Shown here one piece after another: positions 14,581 through 20,751 of a DNA stretch of 20,751 nt. Every line of letters begins with the position of its first letter. The first letter of the stretch is position 1. The stretch is from Cyanobacteria bacterium UBA1221 (GTDB taxonomy: Bacteria > Cyanobacteriota > Vampirovibrionia > Gastranaerophilales > Gastranaerophilaceae), in assembly GCA_002309425.1 (NCBI GenBank), contig DBXD01000046.1, forward strand, positions 55,133 through 75,883, given 5' to 3'. The notes beneath the pieces were generated by a model that saw only the letters and a list, made by a program, of their open reading frames with translations, had not been told where the DNA came from and searched no databases. The translations under genes were made by a program, and so were the position numbers.

Positions 14581-14892
14581 TTATTTCCCGAATAAACTCA
14601 GGATACTCTTAACGCTTTCACCTAAAGATTGCATCATTGACCCTAAACTTTGAATAGTCATCATTGTATATTGTGTCTGATTAGCTTCCTTCTGCATTCT
14701 TGCCATCATTGAAGCTTCTTTGAAATTTCCGTAACCCCCCATTTGATTCCATATTTGTTGATATATAGCTTCTCGCCCCGAACTTGTAAAGAGCGGGTTA
14801 TCTCTCTTATCACCAAATTGCCCGCTTGCCTGGCGCATTTGGTTCATATAGTGTAGTCTTTCAAAATAACTTGAGTTGTTAATTTTTGTCAT
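14581..14892 (-). CDS. Small Met/Gln-rich protein of unknown function
   Basis: I choose the ATG at 14892 (103 residues) over the one at 14928, because GGAGA lies 5 nt before it and the upstream one has no RBS. The protein is soluble and rich in Met, Gln, Ser and Asn. It has a helical core FKEASMMARMQKEANQTQY followed by MMTIQSLGSMMQSLGESVKS, which looks like an amphipathic helix pair. There is no signal peptide and no recognised family. The composition resembles small secreted or structural helical proteins, but that is only an impression. It converges with the YihY gene, with 20 nt between, and diverges from the unknown gene at 15051. Confidence 0.6.
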   Translation of the reverse strand: MTKINNSSYFERLHYMNQMRQASGQFGDKRDNPLFTSSGREAIYQQIWNQMGGYGNFKEASMMARMQKEANQTQYTMMTIQSLGSMMQSLGESVKSILSLFGK

Positions 14893-15050
14893 AGTATCTC
14901 CGGATAGATTGAGATTAATATTACTCATATATATAAAAACAAAAACTCTCCAAAAATTGATATAAATAGTATATACTTATTATATAATTGTTACAAAAAT
15001 TAATATAAATAGATGTACACCGAATTATAATTTGATATTATTATCGACCT

Positions 15051-15752
15051 ATGAAGGATTTTTTAGAAAAGTTAAAAGGTTTATTGGCGAAAAACAGTAA
15101 GATTTCGGCACTTGAATTTATACGGAACAGAGGTACCAGCTATTCCTCATATGCTAACAAGCAGATAATTTCTGCAACGGAAACTGTTGAATTTACAACA
15201 AAATCAAAACAAATAATAGATATGGTAAAAAAAGATGTTTCTGAAATTAATGCAGCGGCGAAAAGCAATCCGGAATATCTGATAAATTACCTTGAAGAAA
15301 ACGGAGTTAAAGTTTTCAGAATTAAAAATGCGGCAAAAAGTCTGGAAAAAATAAGCGAACACACAGGGTTTATCTGTGCAACAGAAGGTAAAAAGGCATT
15401 ATATCTTAACACAATACTAAATATGGGGCTTTCAAAAAATACCGAGCCTATGTTTGTAATTGATGCGGATAATCAGATTGATTATTATCTTTTTTTAAGG
15501 GAATTTTATCTGTGGTATTCAATGAGTATGGGTCTTGGCGGTTTTGAATACAAAACTCAGGAATTATTAAAAAAATGTTTGGGCGGCAGGTCGCAAGACT
15601 TTAGTTCATTAAGTTTTGAAGAATTATGTGCAATGAAGGAGGCTGTTGCAAGAGATTCCGAGGCAAACGAATTTGTAATGAATGTTATGCGTGCAACAGA
15701 AGGCGGCAAGAATGTTGTCAAAAAGATGCAGGATGGCGGCGCACAAATCTGA
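15051..15752 (+). CDS. Conserved-looking protein of unknown function
   Basis: A 233-residue soluble protein without signal peptide or membrane helix. The N-terminal 60 residues are basic and helical (FLEKLKGLLAKNSKISALEFIR). The middle mixes helix and strand (NYLEENGVKVFRIKNAAKSLEKIS, then GFICATEGKKALYLNTILNMGLS). A predicted strand-acidic turn, MFVIDADNQIDYYLFLREFY, is followed by a Gly-rich MSMGLGGFEYKTQELL. I do not recognise a family or catalytic motif. No strong RBS precedes the ATG; AT-rich strings such as TATAAT at 15026-15031 could be promoter parts. It may be lineage-specific together with its divergent neighbour. Confidence 0.7.
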   Translation: MKDFLEKLKGLLAKNSKISALEFIRNRGTSYSSYANKQIISATETVEFTTKSKQIIDMVKKDVSEINAAAKSNPEYLINYLEENGVKVFRIKNAAKSLEKISEHTGFICATEGKKALYLNTILNMGLSKNTEPMFVIDADNQIDYYLFLREFYLWYSMSMGLGGFEYKTQELLKKCLGGRSQDFSSLSFEELCAMKEAVARDSEANEFVMNVMRATEGGKNVVKKMQDGGAQI

Positions 15753-15779
15753 TTAATTAATTATTACAAATTAATTAAT
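15752..15779. terminator. 11-bp AT-only inverted repeat between convergent genes
   Basis: ATTAATTAATT (15752-15762) pairs exactly with AATTAATTAAT (15769-15779) around a 6-nt loop. It sits on the junction of two convergent genes and covers the stop codon of the leftward permease gene. A stem made only of A-T pairs is weak, so a bidirectional terminator role is uncertain. Confidence 0.3.
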
Positions 15780-16675
15780 GCCGGAATAAATTGAAGCAAC
15801 TCTCCGAATAATATACTTATTACAAGAAGGATTACAACAATTTTCATATTGTTTTTTGCCCTGTTCCCTTTTAAAAGAACGAGTAAACCTAAGCCGGCAT
15901 TTGACAGTAACCCTGCCATAGCAGCACCAAAACTTATTGTTCCTTTAAGCATCATTACCGTTATAGCCAACGATATGGCACAATTAGGTATTAATCCTAT
16001 AAATGCAGTGATAATCGGCTGAATAATCCGGTACAATAAAAATCCGTTTTGATAAAAATCTGTGATTTTTTCTTCGTCAATAAGAAAATTTAATATTAAT
16101 GTAATAGCAAGTATAAATACAAATATGCTAAAGGTATGTTTTAGCGGATGCCAAAATAATTGTTTTTTGCTGGGGGTTGATACTTCGTGTCTGCAGCAGC
16201 CGACATCTTCGATGTTTTTATCAGACCTCTCTGTTTCAGGTTTATCTTTAAGCTCAGGCTTAAACAGACAGTCGATTAAGTAGCCTGCCGGAATTGCTAT
16301 TACAAGTTTCAACCCGATTATTGGAAGTATATATTTAAAATATTCGGGCTTTGCAAGCAACAGAGGGATAGCCTCATCGGATGTCGCCAGATATATGGCA
16401 ATCAAAGTTCCCATTGTCAAATATTTTCTGACATACAGGGTACTTGCAATAACAGAAAATCCGCATTGCGGAATGATAGAAACAACACTGCCAATTACAG
16501 GACCGCTCTTGTGTGCATATTTTATAAAATTCTTTACCTTGTCTGCGCAGTAGTATTCGAAAAGTTCTATAAGAATAAATATTATAAAAAGCCATGGCAA
16601 AACAGCAATGCTGTCCCCGATAGCATCTGCAATCCATTCAGCCAAACCGATATTTTCCAAAAATTCCGTAATCAT
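15764..16675 (-). CDS. Putative metal/arsenic efflux permease (ArsP_2-like)
   Basis: A 303-residue integral membrane protein with two similar halves, each carrying a conserved Pro-Asn/Gln-Cys box: SIIPQCGFS (66-74) and GLIPNCAIS (227-235). TSDEAIP (98-104) and GLLSNAGLG (255-263) are further conserved-looking motifs. This pattern fits the family named putative arsenic efflux or putative manganese transporter (ArsP_2); the real substrate is not settled. The central cytoplasmic loop (about 138-175) is charged and holds GCCRHE (159-164), a possible metal-binding spot. The RBS GGGAGAG lies just before the ATG. The gene is 52 nt downstream of the citrate/homocitrate-synthase-like gene and may be read through from it. 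No metal riboswitch fits in that gap. Confidence 0.75.
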   Translation of the reverse strand: MITEFLENIGLAEWIADAIGDSIAVLPWLFIIFILIELFEYYCADKVKNFIKYAHKSGPVIGSVVSIIPQCGFSVIASTLYVRKYLTMGTLIAIYLATSDEAIPLLLAKPEYFKYILPIIGLKLVIAIPAGYLIDCLFKPELKDKPETERSDKNIEDVGCCRHEVSTPSKKQLFWHPLKHTFSIFVFILAITLILNFLIDEEKITDFYQNGFLLYRIIQPIITAFIGLIPNCAISLAITVMMLKGTISFGAAMAGLLSNAGLGLLVLLKGNRAKNNMKIVVILLVISILFGELLQFIPALINL

Positions 16676-16727
16676 ATTTCTCTCCCTTGTTTAATACTAC
16701 TATAAAAACAGTAAAAGGGAAAGGTTA

Positions 16728-18038
16728 TTATACAATTTTATGCGGTTTCGTGAGGACTTGTGCATCAACACGTTCTTTTATTGCGCCCATAGGTTCATAG
16801 TATGGTGATACGGTCATGACTTTTGCCGCGATATCAGGATAATAATATATAAAGCGTAATTCGCTTGTGGTAAGCGGCTTTTGAGTATGTACATTTGCGT
16901 ACCTTGCAAGTTCAAGAATATTTCGTGCTTCGTGCTCATCTTTAAACTCTATTTCCAGGTTATTATATACATTTCGGAAACCTTTTATGCCGCCGTATTC
17001 CCCGGTTGTAATCATTCTTCCCGTTTCAATGATTTCAGGTTCGCCTCTGCCTAATTCTTCGTAGTCGTATAGTTCATAGTTTCTTCTGTCTTTTAATGCC
17101 CCGTCTGCGTGGATTCCTGATTCGTGAGCGAACGCATTATCGCCAACAGCGGGCTGATTTATTGGAATTGGAACCCCAAATGCGTATGCGGTATATTTTG
17201 CAAGCTGCCAGGCTTTACTTAAATCAATATTCGGGTCTATGTGGTATTCATTCTTAAATCCTGCGGATTTCAGTATGGCAAGCAGACAGGATACTAAATC
17301 CGCATTGCCGGCCCGTTCACCCATTCCGTTGATTGCCGTATTTATATATGCATCAACTCCTGCATCAATTGCGGCTTTTGCGCCCATAACAGAGCAGGCA
17401 ACAGCCATTCCCAAATCATTATGAAAATGTGTCTCGATAGACATGCCGGTTTCTCTTGCTATTTTATATATACGGTCGTATGTTGTCTTAGGATCTTCAT
17501 AACCTAAAGTATCACAGTATCTAAAGCGTTGAGCTCCGTTTTTTTGAGCAACTTTTGCATACTTAATAAGAAAATCAAGGTCACTTCTTGATGCATCTTC
17601 GGCATTAACTCCGATAATTTCGGCACCTTTTGATACCGCACAGCGAACGGCTTCCCCGGTCATTCCGAGTATATCATCAAAGGTCTTTTTACCCTGATAT
17701 TTGCCGTTCAGCATTTGTTCTGACGTTGATTGGGAAAGATTGCAGTTTTTTAATTCGGGTACGTTGTTGAAAGACAGTTCAACGTCTTCCGCAATTGCCC
17801 GCATCCACCCTGAAAGTTTAGTGCGGGTAATGACTTTTCTTTTAACAAGTTCCAAATTCCCGTTAAGATAATTTAGCTCATGCTTTGTTGTTGGAAACCC
17901 AAACTCTGATTGGGTAATACCCATATCGTCAAGCATCAGGTTTATAATAGTCTTTTGAAGTTTAGCCAAACCCAATCTGGAGGTTTGTACGCCATCTCTG
18001 TTTGTTACATCTATAAAATAAATTGTTTTGTCTTTCAT
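16728..18038 (-). CDS. Homocitrate synthase / Re-citrate synthase family enzyme
   Basis: A 436-residue member of the DRE-TIM acyltransferase (LeuA/NifV/AksA) superfamily. Visible motifs are the RDGVQ box (14-18), YCDTLGY (174-180), THFHNDLGMA (203-212; metal ligands H204 and H206), NGMGERAGNADL (237-248) and HESGIHADGALKDR (305-318). These enzymes condense acetyl-CoA with a 2-keto acid. The N-terminus (IDVTNRDGVQTSRLGL, then QSEFGFPTTKHE) and the C-terminal GEPEIIETGRMITTGEYGG are what I associate with Re-citrate synthases of anaerobes, which use oxaloacetate, and less with NifV or LeuA. The long LeuA regulatory domain is absent. No leu, lys or nif genes are nearby, which favours central metabolism (citrate to glutamate). 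GGAG lies about 5 nt before the ATG. Confidence 0.75.
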   Translation of the reverse strand: MKDKTIYFIDVTNRDGVQTSRLGLAKLQKTIINLMLDDMGITQSEFGFPTTKHELNYLNGNLELVKRKVITRTKLSGWMRAIAEDVELSFNNVPELKNCNLSQSTSEQMLNGKYQGKKTFDDILGMTGEAVRCAVSKGAEIIGVNAEDASRSDLDFLIKYAKVAQKNGAQRFRYCDTLGYEDPKTTYDRIYKIARETGMSIETHFHNDLGMAVACSVMGAKAAIDAGVDAYINTAINGMGERAGNADLVSCLLAILKSAGFKNEYHIDPNIDLSKAWQLAKYTAYAFGVPIPINQPAVGDNAFAHESGIHADGALKDRRNYELYDYEELGRGEPEIIETGRMITTGEYGGIKGFRNVYNNLEIEFKDEHEARNILELARYANVHTQKPLTTSELRFIYYYPDIAAKVMTVSPYYEPMGAIKERVDAQVLTKPHKIV

Positions 18039-18064
18039 AATACTCCTTATGGTAAATTAATAAC

Positions 18065-18093
18065 TTGCTTTTTTACTGAAAATTATTTACAAT
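18065..18093 (+). promoter_or_regulatory. Candidate promoter for the TPR gene
   Basis: TTGCTT (18065-18070), 17 nt, TACAAT (18088-18093). The -10 box is one base off consensus; the -35 box is poor. It would start transcription about 43 nt before the ATG at 18143 and lies back to back with the leftward promoter in the same 104-nt spacer. Confidence 0.35.
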
Positions 18094-18097
18094 AAAT

Positions 18098-18126
18098 AGT
18101 ATGGGATTGAATTAAGCAGATGTCAA
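18098..18126 (-). promoter_or_regulatory. Candidate promoter for the citrate/homocitrate-synthase-like gene
   Basis: On the minus strand a perfect TTGACA (18126-18121) is followed after exactly 17 nt by CATACT (18103-18098). Transcription would begin near 18091, about 50 nt before the ATG at 18038. It overlaps the start region of the rightward TPR-gene promoter, so the two genes may compete or share control. Confidence 0.5.
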
Positions 18127-18142
18127 GAGATTACTAAAAAAA

Positions 18143-19735
18143 ATGAACAACACTAAGCAACTTGAAAAAAAGATTAATAAGGAATACAAAACAGGAAATG
18201 TAAAGAGTGCAATAGAATTGTGCCAGTTAGGATTGCAAAAAGACCCGACAAATGCCGATTTGCATATGAGGCTGGGTGATTTATACTTAGCCTGGCATCT
18301 TGATATTTCAAATTCATGTCAGTATATAGATGAGGCAATTACCGAATACCAGAGAGCTTCTGAAACGTATATTGATTCTGCGGAAGTTTATTTTAAGATA
18401 GGGCAGGCTCAGTATTTTAAAGGTGATTTGGATAAAGCGATAAGCTATTTTGATACCGCAATAGAAAAAGAACCTAAAATGGCTAAGGCTTACTATCTTC
18501 TTGCTGAAACATATACGAAAAAAGCAAGATTTTACGAAGCGATTTTAAATGCCAAGAAGTCCATAAAGGCTCAGCCTTTCAGAAATTCGAGCGCACACTA
18601 TTTATTATCAAATTTGTATAGCGTGTCATCCGTTCATTCTTTTAGTAAATGGTTTGAATCAAAATTTGAGTACATTCTGTCTTTGCTGACATTGCCTTTT
18701 GACATAAGAGCAATTAAAAATGTATGCCAGAGTTTATCATACCTGAGATTTATTCCGACCTGGATTAAGGGAGTTATTTTAGCAAATTCAAAAGGCGTAG
18801 ATGAGGCGATACAAGTATATATAGATGCGATAGACAAAGCTCCGGGGTTTGTTCCTTTTTACGGAATGCTGGGAGATATTTATTGCTCGCTGGGTCGTTT
18901 TGAAGATGCCATAACAGAGTACAAGATGGCAATATGGCTTGATTGCTTGAATATACCGGCATACAGGCATTTGGCAAATGCGTATGAAGAATTGGGGGAC
19001 TATGATAATGCGGTTGAAGTGTATGAAAAGCTTGTGAAAATTATGCCTAACATGCCCGACGTACATTCAAATATGGCAAATATATTGTTCGTCAAAGGTG
19101 ATATTGACGGAGCTATTGCTCATTTCCAGACCGCAATAACGTTAAATCCGAGGAAAGAATGGACGAGTGTCGTTAATCAAACTCTCGGCTTTATTTATCA
19201 GGAAACTAAAGAGGACCTGGATGCTGCAATTACTTCATACCAGAGTGCATATTTGCAAACTCCTGAGGATATTGATATTTATGTAAATCTGGGTAGTGCA
19301 TTTTATGATAAAGAAGATTTTAATAATGCCTTAACCGTTTATAGAAATGCTCTTGACCTGCAGCCAAAAAATCCGCAAATCCATTGCAACCTGGGATTTT
19401 TATACTGGGGTAACGGAAATATTGACGAAGCGATTAAAGAATATGAACTGGCAATTGAATATAATCCTGACTATGATATTGCATACAATAATATGGGTGT
19501 AATTTATCTGGATGATTTGGGGCACGTAAAAAAAGCGATTGAATTGTTTAAAAAATCGATTGAGTGCAACGCGAATTATGCTCTTGCACAGTTTAATCTT
19601 GCACGAGCAATTGCAATTACCGGCGACAAAATTGAAGCCGCCAAGTTATATCAGAATGCGCAAAACATAAATAATGTTACAAATGAGATGGATCCTCAGG
19701 AAATAATAGACAAAATTAACGATTTGTTTGATTAG
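18143..19735 (+). CDS. Large tetratricopeptide-repeat protein
   Basis: A 530-residue soluble protein built of about twelve TPR units of 34 residues, in two blocks. Units run from about 4 to 146 and from about 236 to 513, with classic signatures such as AEVYFKIGQAQYFKGDLDKAISYFDTAI broken over 80-107 and later NLGSAFYDKEDFNNAL. Between the blocks, at 160-235, is a non-TPR or degenerate segment with aromatic and hydrophobic residues (about 168-210). No signal peptide or membrane helix is clear. TPR proteins act as protein-interaction scaffolds; the partner is unknown. There is only a weak purine stretch before the ATG. It diverges from the citrate/homocitrate-synthase-like gene and converges with the metallopeptidase (8-nt gap). 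Confidence 0.9.
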   Translation: MNNTKQLEKKINKEYKTGNVKSAIELCQLGLQKDPTNADLHMRLGDLYLAWHLDISNSCQYIDEAITEYQRASETYIDSAEVYFKIGQAQYFKGDLDKAISYFDTAIEKEPKMAKAYYLLAETYTKKARFYEAILNAKKSIKAQPFRNSSAHYLLSNLYSVSSVHSFSKWFESKFEYILSLLTLPFDIRAIKNVCQSLSYLRFIPTWIKGVILANSKGVDEAIQVYIDAIDKAPGFVPFYGMLGDIYCSLGRFEDAITEYKMAIWLDCLNIPAYRHLANAYEELGDYDNAVEVYEKLVKIMPNMPDVHSNMANILFVKGDIDGAIAHFQTAITLNPRKEWTSVVNQTLGFIYQETKEDLDAAITSYQSAYLQTPEDIDIYVNLGSAFYDKEDFNNALTVYRNALDLQPKNPQIHCNLGFLYWGNGNIDEAIKEYELAIEYNPDYDIAYNNMGVIYLDDLGHVKKAIELFKKSIECNANYALAQFNLARAIAITGDKIEAAKLYQNAQNINNVTNEMDPQEIIDKINDLFD

Positions 19736-19743
19736 TTTTAGTT

Positions 19744-20544
19744 TTATATGTATTTATATACAATTGGTTCCAGTTTTGGATATTGCCCGCTTTTTAGCCG
19801 TTCGTAAAACAGTTTTGTTGTGTATGGTGCAATTGCGGATACCCATTCCCTGTCAAGATATAGGCCTTCTATAAATCGGGCAAACAGCTCGGTCGGTTTG
19901 TTATAATATTTTTGCAGCTTATTTATTCTCGCAGATGTACGGGATTGTTTTTTTTGTGCGGAATGTAATTTTAGGTATGCGGCAAAACCAGCCGGCATGT
20001 CAGGAAAATCTTTTTCTACCGAGTTTATGGTCAGAAGTTTTGAACTTTTTTTAAAAAATCCTCTGATAAGCCGAACCCTGTCATATTTAAGCAAAAATCT
20101 TGCATCAGACTTATTTATGTATTTGTCAAATTCTTTAAAAGGTTTTGAACGCATAAATTTGGGATAATCTTTCTTTATTATGTCTTCGTACTCAAGTATT
20201 TTGGATTTTATTCTGTCCTTGTGTTCGTATAATCTTACACACAGGGAATTTTCATCAACGAAATTGGTTACCTTTAAAAGTTCTTTTTTTATTGTGGAAT
20301 TATCTTCTCCGAATATTGCAGATAATGTCCCGCCGGAAATAGTCATATCTGGCTCAAGTTGATAATGCACATAATGCGCAAATTCATGTAAAAGTGTCGG
20401 GATTATTCGGTCTTCTTTTATATTTTTTGAAATATCAATTCGATTTTTCAAAAAAAATCCCTGATGTCCTCTGGCTTTTGTTGAGGTTTTAACGGTAATC
20501 CCTAAGTCTGCAAGATATTTGATAATCTCTTTTTTCTTATCCAT
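19744..20544 (-). CDS. Orphan HExxH metallopeptidase-like protein
   Basis: A 266-residue protein without signal peptide or membrane helix. It has a clear zincin helix, TLLHEFAHYVHYQL (50-63; H53, E54, H57). A likely third ligand lies far downstream: E219 in NKPTELFARFIEG (215-227), a gluzincin-like arrangement with about 160 residues between. The intervening region is charged and helical. The N-terminus (IIKYLADLGITVKTS, GHQGFF, IDIS) resembles that of small IrrE/ImmA-like or toxin-type metallopeptidases only loosely. I cannot name a family. It is probably cytoplasmic unless exported without a classical signal. The start has AGGGA about 8 nt upstream. It stands alone at the right end, convergent with the TPR gene. 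Confidence 0.75.
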   Translation of the reverse strand: MDKKKEIIKYLADLGITVKTSTKARGHQGFFLKNRIDISKNIKEDRIIPTLLHEFAHYVHYQLEPDMTISGGTLSAIFGEDNSTIKKELLKVTNFVDENSLCVRLYEHKDRIKSKILEYEDIIKKDYPKFMRSKPFKEFDKYINKSDARFLLKYDRVRLIRGFFKKSSKLLTINSVEKDFPDMPAGFAAYLKLHSAQKKQSRTSARINKLQKYYNKPTELFARFIEGLYLDREWVSAIAPYTTKLFYERLKSGQYPKLEPIVYKYI

Positions 20545-20751
20545 AAATACAATCCCTGCAATAAGATTTTAGCATAAAAATTATTAGTATAAGGCAATAA
20601 ATTAACAGTCGTCAGCATCTCTTAACGTTGCTGATGCGAGTTGCCTATGTAAAAACTTAAACCTGATAACTAAATTACTTAGTCACCAAATTTTGCAGTC
20701 TGCGTGCATTTTAAGGCCTGAAATGCCTAAGAATAAATTTTTAAAGTTCTT
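20545..20751. other. Gene-free right end with a small hairpin
   Basis: No coding frame is supported here. TCAGCA (20612-20617) pairs with TGCTGA (20629-20634) around an 11-nt loop. The rest is AT-rich, and the window ends before any further gene becomes visible. Function unknown. Confidence 0.4.

Noticed and set aside
16374..16637. An 87-codon minus-strand frame rich in Cys, looking at first like a small metal-binding protein
   Set aside because: It is the +1/-1 shadow of the permease gene, whose own frame is conserved and continuous.
16676..16727. A metal-responsive riboswitch before the efflux permease
   Set aside because: The gap is 52 nt with only a 4-bp stem; no yybP-ykoY or similar structure fits.

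Overview
The window is AT-rich bacterial DNA, densely packed with genes on both strands. The gene set (a periplasm-type lytic transglycosylase, signal peptidase I, DXS-like and polyprenyl-synthetase-like proteins, a DciA-type helicase loader, NrnA, a YihY-type membrane protein, TPR proteins and a Re-citrate/homocitrate-synthase-like enzyme) fits a fermentative, low-GC bacterium. My best guess is a gut member of Candidatus Gastranaerophilales (Vampirovibrionia/Melainabacteria), from general gene style and intergenic repeats. That is inference; the window holds no rRNA or other decisive marker.

Region 1 (1-5680) looks like an accessory surface-glycan island. Repeats and hairpins fill 1-540. An integral-membrane GT-C-like protein follows at 541-1983 (+), then a GC-rich hairpin and a second copy of an interspersed repeat. 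Reading leftward on the minus strand come a broken family-2 glycosyltransferase start, fdtA (3,4-ketoisomerase), a GT-B glycosyltransferase and fdtB (aminotransferase). FdtA and FdtB together make a dTDP-3-amino-3,6-dideoxyhexose. The dTDP-glucose steps (RmlA/RmlB) and the usual N-acyltransferase are not in the window. The membrane protein and the glycosyltransferase look more AT-rich than the housekeeping genes to the right.

Region 2 (5679-9178, minus strand) is one tightly packed run: lytic transglycosylase, a polyprenyl-synthetase homologue with a damaged second aspartate-rich motif, signal peptidase I with a long N-terminal extension, and a stand-alone trpB.

Region 3 (9324-12322, plus strand) has a divergent DXS-family enzyme with a good promoter and RBS. 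Two secreted proteins follow closely: a member of the M48 protease fold that has lost the HExxH histidines, and an unknown periplasmic protein overlapping it by 8 nt.

Region 4 (12326-20544) holds core or lineage-specific genes: dciA (TTG start) divergent from nrnA, a YihY-type membrane protein, two unknown proteins, a permease of the putative metal/arsenic efflux (ArsP_2) type, a Re-citrate/homocitrate-synthase-like enzyme with a recognisable promoter, a large TPR protein and an orphan HExxH metallopeptidase.

No CRISPR array, tRNA, rRNA, transposase or phage gene was seen. The most interesting signals are three enzyme-fold proteins with changed active sites within about 4 kb (polyprenyl-synthetase homologue, DXS homologue, M48 homologue), the natural His-to-Asn change in FdtA, and the glycosyltransferase fossil beside it.
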